A stretch of DNA of 64,000 nt from NCBI GenBank assembly GCA_047967505.1, contig CM106540.1, one strand, 5' to 3'. Origin of the DNA: Dipteris shenzhenensis (Eukaryota > Polypodiophyta > Polypodiopsida > Gleicheniales). Of this stretch, positions 12,163-24,195 are shown piece after piece. The translations under genes and the position numbers were made by a program. The number at the start of each line of letters is the position of its first letter. Position 1 is the first letter of the stretch. The notes below the pieces were generated by a model. That model made no database searches and had not been told where the DNA came from. It saw only the letters and a list, made by a program, of their open reading frames with translations.

Positions 12163-12620
12163 GGGGTTATAGGGGAGGGGGGTTAGTAAATTAATTAGTT
12201 AAGGGAACGGGATTAGTAAATTAAGTACTTAATTAATAAAGGGAGGGTTATAAGGGAGGGAGTTAGTAAATTAATTAATTAATTAATTAATTCGTTATTA
12301 ATTAATTAGTTAATTAGTTAATTAGTTATTAGTTAATTAGTTAATCTAGCATAAAGTGGAGAGGGAGGTCTACCATTTCATAATTTTAATTTCATTAGTT
12401 TGTATATCATTTTTATTTAAATCAAAATTAATGAATTTAATATATGATTTTTTTGTATTTTTAAATTTAAGTTTATCTTAGATAATGTATTTATATTTTT
12501 ACTTCATTTTACATTAAATGTATATTTAATTTAGTTTAAAGTGTTTTGCTATATATATATATATGAATATATATGTATATAGATTATATATATATATGTA
12601 TATATAAGAGGAAAAAAAAT
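12163..12620. repeat. AT-rich tandem and TTAA-repeat tract
   Basis: Two or three imperfect ~60-bp repeats contain GGGTTATA, GGGAGGG and TTAGTAAATTAATTA (12163-12290). They are followed by a TTAATTAG-type simple repeat (about 12275-12345), then AT-rich DNA with TATATATA runs at 12550-12605. No gene is visible. Confidence 0.7.
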
Positions 12621-13900
12621 AATGATTTTTTTTATGTCTATCATTTTATTTTTATTTATTTTACCTTAGTTTATAATTTATGTGTTTACATACTCTTTTT
12701 TTCATGAGCTTGACATTAGGTTACTAAATTGTCACTATCTCAAAGCATAGCTTAAAAGATACAATTTGAGTTCTCTCTCTCTGTATATGTGTGTGTGTCT
12801 TGCGGAATCAAACACCAATATCTACTTATCATAACTGTGTGAGGTGTATTCAACACATTAAAACTTTGAGCTACCCATCAACAAATTGTGACTGCTCTTA
12901 CACATCATCCTAGATGAAACAATATTTTAAAAATAACTTTTAATTTGGATCTGAGAATAAACACACCCTACCTGTTAATTTAAAAACGGTGTATAAAATT
13001 ACCCCTGCTATAAATATATTTCTGCAAGTCTTGAGAATTAGAATACCCCTCATTTTGAACTCTCATAGTATAATTACATTTCCCAGATGGACCCCCTGAG
13101 AATTAAAGTTAGATTTTCACACACACACACACACAACTAAATATGTGACTTACTGCGTATTGACTACTAGCTCTATTCATTAATTTAGTTGAATTTTTAC
13201 CTACTTTTCACGAGACTAAAGAAATACTTTAAATATCTAACAAGACATCTTCTACCAGGCCATTATAGAAAATTTCATTCTTGCATCTTTTTTGGCACAA
13301 GCATATGCTGATTATTCCTTCTTTATGCCACAGAATTCTCCTCGGAAGTTCACATGCTTATGACCACTCTTTCATTGCATGGTTTGGCAGTGGGATTGCA
13401 TGTCAATTTTGACAAATCTAAATTACTTCCCCTGAAACAATGTGACTGGCATTCTATTCTTTGACCAGGTCAGGTGGTGCATTCCAAAGATGTAGTCAGG
13501 CATTTGGGATATCCCATAGGATTGCATATCACCAGGAAGTGGCAGCTAAAATGGATCTCTCGGTGGCTCATCAGGTGAGCTGGATGAATAGTATCTGACG
13601 CTCTACTTGCATTGAGTTGATGCTCAAACTTCTCTTGGAAGTCCTATACCAAGTTTTGGGCATCTTTTACGTATTGCTTTTCCAAGACTGGGTCAGGATA
13701 GGTCTCCTTATAAGAGGGCGAGGGTGCTAGGCCTTGGGCCTACATCGGATTGTTTACCTCTAGACTCGATGGTACCACGGGGTCACCCTGGGCAGAAGCA
13801 TGCTCGAAAGTAGATGAGGTGGCGAGAGTAGCTATCTCCTCATCAAAAACATCTTGGATGAGCACCTGGTTGGAGCCATCACCTACCCGAATGGCCTTCT
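12621..13900. other. AT-rich intergenic stretch
   Basis: No coding region is recognised. Short CT/GT dinucleotide runs occur at 12770-12800 and a (CA)n run at 13118-13136. The part from about 13450 may belong to the gypsy scrap that follows, but I cannot assign domains there. Confidence 0.45.
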
Positions 13901-13904
13901 TGGA

Positions 13905-14345
13905 CCGGATTAGGGGATGCTGGGGGATCTCGGGGCTTGTGGCGACAGGGACCCTTTATCTTTCCTTGCCAGCTTCCTAATTGCCTTGCCTAATGCCTTG
14001 ACTTGCATCCTTGTGATGACTTGGAGGGGCACTGCGGCCACCTGGCTTTGTTCGATGCTAAGCACGTTAAGGCTGGCGCTCTTTTGCAAGATGATTGGGG
14101 TTGTCGGTCTCCTCATAGGATAGTCCTGGAATAGATGCTCGGTCCCACACCCCACACACAAGGGTGTGGGGTCAGTAGTGGATGGGGCGGTGAGGGTATG
14201 ATCTCTATATGGACAATCCTTCAAGAAATGTAGCCCCTAGCATTTGAAGCAGGAAACCGGCAAGTTTGAAGTACCTGGATAGGGGCATTCACTTGCTCTA
14301 TGGGGATCCTAGCAGGTGTAACATTGGAGCGGGGGCCTTTGTGTC
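13905..14345 (-). pseudogene. Gypsy-1 family gag/pol fragment with zinc knuckles
   Basis: The minus strand reads three successive zinc-knuckle units of the short form CX2CX3HX4C: CYTC-stop-DPHRASEC, CFKC-stop-GLHFLKDC and CVGCGTEHLFQDY (last Cys lost). A Pro/Thr-rich linker and a basic tail with KALGKAIRKLARKDKG follow. The same three units, in the same order and spacing, occur on the plus strand at 58054-58270 in the larger Gypsy-1 copy. This is therefore a truncated, mutated relative of that element. No LTR or RT adjoins it. Confidence 0.7.
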
Positions 14346-16100
14346 ATTTTAATCATTTGATTCTTCGTGCTAAGAATCTACTTGTTGTTTCTGTTTACCT
14401 ATGTATGTAGTGTCCTTCCATGTTCTTGTTGAAGATAGAAGCATGAAGAGATATATCCCTACTATATGACTTGATGAGGGGTAGACATATTGCTAATGAT
14501 GGGCCTACCATAGGCTTAAGTTAGCCAAATGTGCATTGGATATAAGGGCACAAGTCTTCTTTTGGTGCTTAATTGTATAGATCTAGCCAAATTTTTAAAT
14601 TGTATATATAATATGTTGGGGAAAGTTTCCAAATATATTTATTTATTATATAAAACTTTGGCAAATTTTCATGGACTTTATTTATAATTTTATAATCTTA
14701 AAGGCTAAACCTAGCTCTTTTTTTAATTTTAGTTTCAAATTGTGGCGAATATACTAAGCTTTTATTTTTATAAAAGCATATAAACTTTCACAAGGCATAT
14801 AAAACTTTCGCTTATTAACGAAACTAACACAAAAAAATCATCCCTATCCCCAACCTTTCTCTGTGAGAGTTCAATTGAGGAAGAGAGTATAATAGAGTAG
14901 ATTATTTTTGTCTTGAGTGTTGTGTAAGGGATTAAGGTTCAAAGGTTTCCCTAATCTTTCTCTATGAGATTTCAATTGAGGAAGAGAGTATAATAGAGTA
15001 GATTAGACTCTCTATGAGAGCCTATTCATATATGGCTTCAACAAAGCTCCATTCAATCCCTTCACAAGCACCTGTGGCCATCTTCAACACAGCAAGTAGG
15101 TCTACAACAACTTTACTCAAAAGCAACACAACTAGCAACAACCCTAAAGGCTTGGCCGACCAAGTGTCTCTCTTCAAGACTCCTACGAGCGTCCTCAACT
15201 CCTCCGATAGCAACCCCTTCTGCAACTAAGGGTCCAGTGGGCCTCTGCAATACAAACGAGGCCCAACATGCATGCAAACAGCTACAGTGACACCCGAGCA
15301 TGCCGACAGAACTCAATAGTCAAAGCAACGACCTTCCTTAGCACTATGGTCTCAGCATAGCTGACAAGTCCAAAGGCGACTCTTCAACGAGCCCTCTCAG
15401 TGCCTCCACATCAAAGCACATACAAGACTTCAACATCAAAGCACCTCCATCCTTCAAGCTCCTCTGACCAACACAAGCTTCACGTCTACATGTATACACG
15501 ACCTCCACGTGTTGACAGTGCCTCATCGAGAATGATGATGGTAACACTACATTCCAACACCTTGCCCAAGTATGCCACAGCCATCCACCTAGTAGTGTCA
15601 CCTCCCAGGATCACTATCTCCTTCACGCACTTGTCATCATTGTCGATGTCCATTCTGGCATCGTCTTCACGAGTTGCAGCTCGAGGTAGCCGGGATCTGT
15701 GGCTATTGTAGGCAATGAACCAGCTACTACCATCTTGTGAAATGGCTTCAAGGTGGATTGCAAGCTTGCCAAACTACTAATAGACTTCTCGCATCCAGCT
15801 CCTGAAGGATTTTGAATTCTACTTGTGCGACTCAAGAGCACCAACCCTAGTGTAGGCTAAGAAGCGGGCTGCATTAGCGTTAGCTTGCATAGCCTCAGAG
15901 CCTCCATAGCTTGAACAATGACCTCAGAGTTCTACCCTCTACTCATCTCCACATAGCCATGGATAGCCTCTACACATGACTGTCGACCCGGGCCTCCTCC
16001 ACTCACAACCACTCCGAACAACACTGTAGAAACTCTGACGAAAACATCAACTTCCGTCAACATATATTCCCTCTGAATCCACATAGATTCTGGCAAATTT
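14346..16100. other. No recognised gene; contains a 50-bp direct repeat
   Basis: A sequence beginning TTTCTCTGTGAGAGTTCAAT occurs at about 14858-14908 and again at 14956-15006, about 98 bases apart, with few differences. Open frames at 15014-15229 and 15400-15711 (plus) have Ser/Thr-rich composition but no known motif. I see nothing else assignable. Confidence 0.4.
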
Positions 16101-16430
16101 TGTCAAAATCTTCTCCTGCATAGCCAATTGCCACGTGGAGGATAGGATTTGACACGTGGTCTTATCCATGCCATGTCATTTGACATGTGGATGTGCCATG
16201 TCATCAATGGGCACTATCGTGCCACATCATTACCTCGATCTTGTAAGCCATGTCATCATCCCTGATTGTAGATACCATGTAAGCAACTAGACCATTGCCA
16301 CATGATCAGGTTGCCAACTTAGCCCTGGGTGCCATGTCACCTTGTACAATCAACATCCAAGACATCAACAAGTTCCATGTCATCACTACATGCCTAGTCA
16401 GCATGCCACATCATTAGGGCCATGTGTCCA
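16101..16430. repeat. Irregular short repeats built on CCATGTCAT
   Basis: CCATGTCAT and close variants (CACATCAT, CATGTCACC, CACGTGG) recur roughly ten times in about 330 bases at irregular spacing, giving a strong TGCCATGTCATC-like texture. There is no fixed period and no open frame. It may be LTR- or leader-derived sequence, but this is a guess. Confidence 0.5.
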
Positions 16431-17054
16431 TGCTAGACACACCTAGCCTATCTATGTGAACACACAGTCAGCACAGTCAGCACTACCATGTGGCAGAGTG
16501 CCAACCAGTTGCCTCCAAATAGGCACACCTTTCCACACAACATGTGACCCATAGTGCCACATCATCATTTTGATCACCCTCTTGGGATCAAAGTTCGGCC
16601 TATTCTTCAGGGAGCCATACTTTTGATCCAGAAGGAATTTCACGGTGATCCAAAAAGAAAAAATGATTGCCAGACTGTGCCCTATGCGTTGAGCACCTCG
16701 GATCTGCCATATGACTTTTCTACAGGTCATCATAATTGAATCCTCATCATCGAAACCACCTCCTGTAACATTGCAGCCATCCAGCACATAAAAATGAAAG
16801 AACTAAAATTCATTTTGTTACATTTGACGCTTCAATGCATAGTCTAGTTCTAGACTAGTACATCCATAAAGGAGATCCAACTCCACCAATCCAAATAATT
16901 CATTGCCGCAAATGTTACCCGATTAGTTCCCCTGCAATGGTCCCATCGAATCTATCATCAGTGTACCCATTCACACATCTGGCACCAGCTACTGAAACCA
17001 GCTCATTCTCTTGGCATTTGGTAGTTCACCAATTTAGTGTGACACTTGGGAGTG

Positions 17055-18640
17055 ATCTTACATATGCATTGCATTGTCGACCAAGCATTAAACACCGTTT
17101 TTCCCTTAGTGTCATGCACAACCATCAAATAACACGGTCCTAGGTGTGTTATTCGAACAAGTACTTATCGAATGGGGATGCTACTTTGCACGCAAGTCAA
17201 TACCACCTAAGTTGAGGTGCATGCAAAGTATTGCACCCATCAGATAGGATTTGCATGGTCGATCATGCATTATACACCGTTTTTCCCCTAGTGTTATGCA
17301 CACCGTGAAAAAACGTGCTCCCAGGTGTGTTATCTGAACAAGTACTTATGGGATAGGTGCACCGCTTTGCATGCAGGTCCATACCATCTGGGTTGAGGTG
17401 TGTGCAAAGTATTGTGCCCATTGGATATGCTTTTCTTTGTCGACCAAGCATTAAACAATGTTTTGCCTTGGTGTCATGCACAAGCATCAAAAAACACGGT
17501 CCTAGGTATGTTATTCAAACAAGTACTTATTGGATGGGAGCGCCACTTTGCACACAATTCAATACCACCTAGGTTGAGAAACGTGCAAAGTATCATGCCC
17601 ATTGGATATGGTTTTCATGGTTGTTCATGCATTATATGCCATTTTTTCCCTAGTGTTATGCACCACCGTTAAAAAACGTGCTCCCAGGTGTGCTATCTGA
17701 ACAAGTACTTATGGGATGGGCATGCCACTTTGCATGCAGGTCAATACCACTTGGGTTGAGGCACATGCAAAGTATTATGCCCATCAGATATGCTTTGCAT
17801 TGTCGACCAAACATTAAACACCGTTTTTGCCTTAGTGTCATGCACAAGCATCAAAAAACACGGTCCTAGGTGTGTTATCCAAACAAGTACTTATTGGATG
17901 GGAGCACCACTTTGTATGCAAGTCAATACCACCTAGGTTGAGGCACCTGCAAAGTATTATGCCCATCGGATACGCTTTACATCATTGATCACACATTATA
18001 CGCTATTTCCTCCCTAGTGTTATGCACAACCGTCAAAAAATGCGCTCCTAGGTGTGTTATGCACAACTGTTAAAAAACACGCTCTTAGGTGTGTTATCCG
18101 AACAAGTGCTTATGGGATGGATGCACCACTTTGCATGCAACTAGATACTGCCTAGTTTGAGGTGCATGCAAAGTATTGTGCCCATCAAATAGGCTTTGCA
18201 TTATCGATCAAGCATTAAATACTATTTTTGCCTCATTGTGATGCACTTCCATTAGAAAACAGGCTCCTAGGTGTGTTATTCAAACAAGTACTTATTGGAT
18301 TGGTGTGCCACATTGCATGCAACTCAATACCACCTACGTTGAGGTGCGTGAAAATGATTCTGCCCATTTGATATGCTTTGTATGGTCGATCAAGAATTAA
18401 ACACCGTTTTTGCCTTTGTCTCATGCACAACCATAAAAAAACACGATCCTAGGTGTATTATTCGAACAAGTACTTATTGGATGGGGGCACCACTTTGTGT
18501 GTAAGTCAATACCACCTATTTTGAGGTGTGTGCAAAGTATTGTGTCCATCAGATATGATTTGCATGGTCTATCATGCATTATACACCGTTTTTCCCTTAG
18601 TGTTAAGCACCACCGTTAAAAAAAGCGCTCCCAGGTGGGT
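17055..18640 (+). repeat. ~181-bp satellite array, left block, two-monomer cycle
   Basis: Monomers of about 180-182 bp are tandem. The marker TAGTGTCATGCAC or TAGTGTTATGCAC falls near 17107, 17288, 17469, 17650, 17832 and 18013. Type A carries GTGTCATGCACAA then CACGGTCCTAGG. Type B carries GTGTTATGCAC then CGTGCTCCCAGG. They alternate, so the larger unit is about 362 bp. One ~40-bp internal duplication lies near 18040-18090, and a divergent monomer begins near 18220. Open frames across the array are chance products of the repeat. Confidence 0.92.
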
Positions 18641-19307
18641 GAGTAAAGCAATGATGACTGATATAGCAATGACTGCTTAACACAATAGGTCAATATAGCA
18701 ATAATGAGACTAAATATAGTAGTGATGAGATTGAATATAGCAGGACTGATAAAGCAATAGGTTACAAGCCATTGCATTAGCCTTAAGGTGGGGGTTGACC
18801 TTTGAAGTGGTAGTTGTGAGTTCATTAATGACCATGTGGTGTTAGATGAGCTAGGTGGGGCTGGGTGGCCAACTGCTAGTCCACATGTCAGTCGACTGCA
18901 TTATAAACCAGCGACTGGCTGAGTTGCTCTGCTATTCATAAAGTAGTGACTCACAATCTGGCTCAGTCACACCGATTGGTTTTTGGTGCTCTTTGAATAT
19001 TTTTTAGCTTTTTACAAGGTTTGTGAGAAAACATGGATGCTATACTACTTATTCTACCTACACAAATAAAAAAAGGCACAAAAAGCAACAACTTTAAAGC
19101 ATCAAATGGGATATTTTCAAGGGGGTGGCTAAGAACTCATGCTAGTGTCACTGAATCTGGTCCAAACTCATTTTTTAGTGATTGTAAGTGAGGTGTGACA
19201 CCACACACACTATAAATCATCCCTACTAGCTATTACTACAATGTGACAACAAAAACACACAAAACAAGCTCAAATGGGTGCAAAACACTCTATGGACAAA
19301 AGTGGTA
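18641..19307. other. Non-satellite segment interrupting the array
   Basis: Satellite sequence stops inside a type B monomer at about 18640 and resumes at about 19308 at a different phase. The ~667 bases between have no satellite similarity and no recognisable gene. The first part repeats short motifs such as ATATAGCAATGA. I see no target-site duplication at the edges. Confidence 0.7.
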
Positions 19308-20070
19308 GTTTGTACGATCAAAAATTAAACACCGTTTTTGCCTTTGTGTCATGCACAACCATAAAAAAACATGGTCTTAGGTGTGTTATTCAAAGAAGTA
19401 CTTATTGGATGGGGGTGCAACTTTACGTGTAAGTCAATACCACCTATTTTGAAGCGTGTGCAAAGTATTGTGCCATCGGATATGATTTGTATGGTCAATC
19501 ATGCATTATACACCATTTTCCCCCTAGTGTTATGCACCACCGTCAAAAAACGTGCTCCCAGGTGTGTAATCCGAACAAGTACTTATGGGATGGGCGCCCC
19601 ACTTTGCATGTAGGTCAATACCACTTGGGTTGAGGCACATGAAAAGTATTGTGCCCAATGGATATGATTTGCATTGTCAACCAAGTATTAAACACCGTTT
19701 TTGCCTTAGTGTCATGCACAAGCATAAAGAAACACGGTCCTAGGTGGGTTATTCGAACAAGTAATTATCGGATTGGTGTGCTACATTGCATGAAACTCAA
19801 TACCATCTAGGTTAAGGTACATGCAAAGTATTGGTCCCATCGGATATGCTTTGCATGGTCGATCACGCATTATACACCGTTTCCCCCTAGTGTTATGCAC
19901 AATCGTCAAAAAACGTGCTCCCAGGTGTGTTATCGAAACAAGTACTTACGGGATGGGTGCGCCACTTTTCATTCAACTCAATACCACCTAGGTTGAGGCA
20001 CGTACAAAGTATTGTGCCCATCCGAACATGATGTGCATGGTCGATCAAGCATTAAACACCGTTTTTGCCA
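19308..20070 (+). repeat. ~181-bp satellite array, right block
   Basis: Four full monomers continue the A-B alternation (markers near 19344, 19526, 19707 and 19888) in the same orientation as the left block. A partial type A monomer ends at about 20069, where unrelated DNA starts. Sequence and period match the 17.06-18.64 kb block, so both are parts of one array split by the intervening segment. Confidence 0.92.
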
Positions 20071-20319
20071 TTATGAGCGGGGATAGAAGCTGTAGAAACA
20101 GTGCAAGGGAGAAAGAAATGGTCAAGAGGGATAGAAGAGAAAAGGTTATAGGAATGGAATATTGGAGGCTTAATTTTGTAGCCTGACTATAAGGGATAAA
20201 GAAATGCCCGAGATGGATATCAAACAAAACATTGAAGGAAATGGAACTGTCAAGGTGAGAGTCGCCACGGTGGTTGGCCCAAATTTTGACTAATTCAAGG
20301 CGTAAGTACTACTTTGCAT

Positions 20320-20560
20320 GGTAATGAGTGATTAGAGGTGATTAGGCTTCATGATTTATGTTTGTGGTAATTACTGCCACCTTTTGCCGGTGGTGGCGGT
20401 CGGTGGTGTGGACTAGGATTCCATCGAGGTGGCATCTAAGATTACCAGCCAGGTCTATGATGGTAGCTAAGATTACACCATGATGGTAGTTAACTGCCAC
20501 CTACCAAAGGTAATGAGTGATTAGAGGTGATTAGGCTTCATGATTAACGTTTGTGTACTG
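20320..20560. repeat. Direct repeat pair of about 40 bp
   Basis: The sequence starting GGTAATGAGTGATTAGAGG occurs at about 20320-20357 and 20509-20546, nearly identical and 189 bases apart. Between them lie GGTGG-rich and ATGGTAGTTA motifs. The second copy lies directly before the Copia-2 gag remnant. It could be a local duplication or remains of element ends. Confidence 0.6.
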
Positions 20561-20565
20561 TACAA

Positions 20566-21180
20566 AATGATGCCTGGAAGGAAAAAGATGAAGCAGCACT
20601 ATCACTCATTGGTTTGCACTTGGGTCCAAACATTATTCATCATATAGACTCCAAGGATCATGCCAAAGATGCATGGCATGAGTTGAACACAGTGTTTGGT
20701 GCAAAAGCCAAAAACTAAGAAATTCATCTTAAGATTGAGTTCTATGGTTTGCACATGAGCTTCAATGAATCCATGGCACTATTTGTCAACAAAATCAAAA
20801 GCATTATGACCCAACTAGAAGACATAAATGCAAAAGTACGGGAAAAGGATGCACTTGCAATCCTCCTTAAAAGCATGCCTACAGAGTACAACGCATTGAC
20901 AATCACTTTGAAGAATATGCCAAATCTAAAGTTTGAGGAATGTGTATCCTCTCTTCTTGAAAAAGAAAGAGAGTTGAAGGCATCGACATCGACATCTACA
21001 TCAACACATAGCATCAATAATGAGGAACAAGCATTGTTTGGTAAAACATCAATGAAGTGTTACCATTGTAGAAGGATGGGTCACTATCAAAGTAACTATA
21101 GAGACTAAAGAACAAACCAAAGTGTCACCATTGCAAGAAGCTAGGACACAAGGAAGAAGAATGCACATTGAAGAACTAGC
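20566..21180 (+). pseudogene. Copia-2 gag remnant with two zinc knuckles
   Basis: The frame from 20566 is a Copia gag (UBN2 type), with AWHELNTVFG, MSFNESMALFVNKIKS and LLKSMPTEYNAL. A TAA near 20718 interrupts it. A Ser/Thr tract precedes zinc knuckle 1, CYHCRRMGHYQSNY (last Cys lost, about 21058-21100). A shifted frame holds an intact second knuckle, CHHCKKLGHKEEEC (about 21123-21165). No protease, integrase or RT follows. After a short gap comes a purine tract and a probable LTR, so this is a gag-only remnant. Confidence 0.75.
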
Positions 21181-21395
21181 AGGTCAACTACGTGGAGTCA
21201 TCATCAAGCCATAAGCAGAATGACAAGAACAACATGTATTGAGAAGAAAAAGCCTTGCCACCTTCAGTCCACACATTTGTAAATCAAACATGACCACCTG
21301 AGAGTAGCCATGTAAGCACCCAGGGGAGGATTTGATCATGTAACTCACATCTGACCAGCTTGCAATAGCCAATGGATCATGGCACCAAGGGGAGG

Positions 21396-21713
21396 TGTTG
21401 AGATATGGTGCCATGAGAACATATTAGAGGCTAAGGTATGGTATAGGAAAGAATTAAAGGATGTGGACTACATGATGTGGAGATGTCAATCAAGGATATC
21501 CACAAGGAGAGATGTGGATCAGAGGATCCCACAAGTGTTGACTATTTTAAGGGCTCTCTCTATATGAGAAGCCTATTATGTATTGTTGATGATATACATT
21601 GCAATAGATTGAGTGTTGCCTACTTTATGTCTCTTTCATGGTGCTTTGACCCTCGTTGATCATCTTGCTCTTCATGTATCTAGATTAGGATTGCTTGATC
21701 CCTCATTTTAACA
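21396..21713 (+). repeat. Probable 3' LTR of Copia-2
   Basis: A purine-rich tract (CCAAGGGGAGG, 21385-21395) is followed at once by TGTTGAGATATGG. That layout matches the polypurine tract and LTR start of Copia-3 (GGGGGAGTGTTGAAATATTG at 49052-49071). About 318 bases later a TTTTAACA gives the expected CA end. The length is similar to the 338-353 bp LTRs of Copia-3 and Copia-4. No matching 5' copy was found, so this is inference. Confidence 0.5.
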
Positions 21714-21904
21714 GTAAGAGCATAGAAGTTGAACTAGAAAATGCTTGGATTTTTGTATATGCATGATGAACTCATATTAACACATGTTTTTCTAGACTGA
21801 CAACGAGGATTTTTAAAATTTTCATATCTTTTTCTCAAGGAGCATGTTCCATGATCTACACATAAAAATCCAAACTTATATGGTCATACAAGCTAAAATA
21901 GTGT

Positions 21905-22215
21905 TTTCCAATGTTTGGGCAATTCTTGCTCTTCTTCATCAACCTTCTCTGTAGGTGACTGAGTAATCAGCGTGACCATCTCCTATGTATTTGATGTTTT
22001 CCATTCTGATTCTTCATTAAAAAATGCATGTCTAGAGATTATAAATTTTTTGCTGATGGGATCATCCAACTTGCATGCTTTGCTTCCTTCACTGAAGCCA
22101 GCCATGATACATAATTTATGTGACTTAACATCCAATTTTCTATGATGATCATCATGTATGTGGGTATATGCTATGCAACCAAATATGTGAAGATGCCCAA
22201 TGCATGGCGGGAAAT
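21905..22215 (-). pseudogene. Copia integrase-tail/linker fragment related to Copia-1
   Basis: The minus strand is clearly similar to Copia-1 at about 5185-5480, with HLHIFGCIAYTHIHDDHHRK, KSHKLCIMAGFSEGSKA and a VDEEEQELPK linker. Small insertions and base changes have shifted the frame. It is therefore a second, partial copy of the same or a closely related Copia family. Both ends are abrupt and no other Copia domains adjoin. Confidence 0.75.
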
Positions 22216-23060
22216 TCTTTATGGTGATTTTCTTTAAAGCGAGTTAGCAAGCTTTTATTGACAAAAATCATTTCATTGTGCCAGTATAGACACCATACTA
22301 ACTAAGAAAATATTTTAGCACTGCACCAAAACCCTCAAGATACTTCAATGCAAATTCATTGGCAATATATAGCAGAGGATTCATGTACAACACATGAGGA
22401 TCCAAAGTTTGCAAATACCATGGTTGATGAAACTAAATTATCAAAAGTGTAGATCATGTATTGAAGAATGAGATCTATCCACATATAAATGTAGACAATA
22501 AGAAAGTCAGTAAATATCCACATATCCTACTCTATACCACAATTTCATAGTACAAGTTACATCAATGGTAGCCATTCTAATTGATCTACAACATTTGAAG
22601 TAAAAGCATAGATTATGTAGTTGAAAAAAGGAGGTACATGCCAAGTCAAAATAGGGCCAAAACAAAATACCTAGTTCTCCACTTTTCCTGGCTTATACTA
22701 TAAAACTATGACAAAAATGCTGAATTACATGAAGTAGTGTCACTCTGAACAATTATTAACATACACCCTAGGTGATCTCAAAAGCTGAAACACCTCCAAT
22801 GATGTTAAGCGTGGTTGGTATATGGTCATGTAGTCCATATTTTTCCCTCAGACATGAATGTAAACAAAGTACATGTGCTTGCATGGAACAAACATGCCAC
22901 GTGTGTCATGATTATTGAAGTCCTCATAGGTGCAGGATGGCTCATTGCATATATGCACAGTATATGTATTCCCAGTAGTGGCCAATCAAAGCTTGTTACC
23001 AAGAATTCCTCATCTTCATCCACATGCCGCACTAATCCAATGTTTATTGTAGCTCTCATG
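22216..23060. other. No recognised gene
   Basis: Open frames on both strands at about 22815-23078 overlap and show no known motif. The remainder is AT-rich with no repeat structure I can see. Confidence 0.5.
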
Positions 23061-23460
23061 CTCAAGGAGCGATCATAAGTACTAGACTTACCATTGTTGT
23101 ACTTGTGGTGTTAGTACTGTTTTATCATGAAATAGCTCTATGGTAGTAACTGTGGTGTTGGAATAGCAATTGTAAGTGTTGTACTAGTAATTAGCAATGC
23201 TAGGTCTTAGTAGTGTTATGGTAGTACTGTCATACTAGTGCTAGTAGTGTATGCTATACTAGTACATAGCAATGCTAGTACATAGGAATACTAGTACATA
23301 GCAATGTTAGTACTTGTGGTGTTAGCAGAGTGTTAGCATAGCACTACTAGCATAGATAATATTGTTGGCACATATATGCTATTATAGTACTTGTACTAAT
23401 TAATGCTTGTACTTAGTAGTATCACTAGTGCTAGATTAGTACATAGCAATGCTACTCCTC
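23061..23460. repeat. Degenerate repeats built on CTAGTACATAGCAATG
   Basis: Words such as CTAGTACATAGCAATG, TAGTACTTGTGGTGTTAG and AGTGCTAGTA recur many times in scrambled order over about 400 bases. There is no fixed period and no coding frame. It looks like an expanded and eroded minisatellite. Confidence 0.7.
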
Positions 23461-23639
23461 AATTGCTCAGCTACGAAAACAATGCCTTTGGGGAATTATA
23501 TGCTACAAGAGCTTGCTTTCAATGTGATTCAAACCAATTATGAACGTTGTCTAAAATAATGCCTTTTACGATCATAGAATTATCCTAGAGCTCATGCACA
23601 ATGTACAAAAATGCATCCGTTTGAAAGGGCAAGAGACAG

Positions 23640-23765
23640 AGATAGAGCATGCTCCCTTCTTCTTTGAAGTAGCTCCCTTCTTGGATGGACAAGAGCTCCC
23701 TTCTTCTTTGACGTAGCTCCCTTCTTCTTTGCATCGACTCCCTTCTTCTTTGACGCAGCTCCTCG
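23640..23765. repeat. Minisatellite with GCTCCCTTCTTCTTTGA core
   Basis: Six imperfect copies of a 21-24 bp unit with core GCTCCCTTCTTCTTTGA lie in tandem. Read on the minus strand, the units give an Arg/Glu-rich frame that is simply the translated repeat. Confidence 0.75.
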
Positions 23766-24195
23766 GAGAGGTGCTCAACCCCATTTTTTTTCATGTTTTC
23801 CCCTTCGTCATAACTCACGAGTACCTCTCCTCCCTTACCCATTTCTTGTTATTTCTTCTCCACACTTGATCTTTTTCATGCCACTTTTAAACTCTACATT
23901 CTTTGCCATTCCATTTTGTTGCAAAATTAGGGGAAAAGCACAGCGTGAAATGTTTATTTACATATTTTGTTGAATTAACGGTATTGTTTGCAGTGGGGCG
24001 GCTCCCAGAATACTAGCCTCTTACCATTGATAGTCAAGCAGATCACTCAAGCCGTCCAGAATCCTTGCTCCAAGAAAACCATCATTGCCAGATAGCTGCT
24101 GCTCTACAAGCTTCTCCTCCTCCATCGTTGCCATTCCTCCTCAAGTTCGTCAAGTTCTCTCGCTGCTTGTTTTTATGAGAGGTTGGCTATCGTAA

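Noticed and set aside
15014-15711. Ser/Thr-rich plus-strand frames as a possible gene
   Set aside because: No start context, no splice structure and no motif; both strands are open over the same bases.
17055-20070. Many 60-90 codon open frames inside the satellite, and again at 39.3-41.4 kb
   Set aside because: They recur with the 181-bp period on both strands and follow the repeat rather than any codon constraint.
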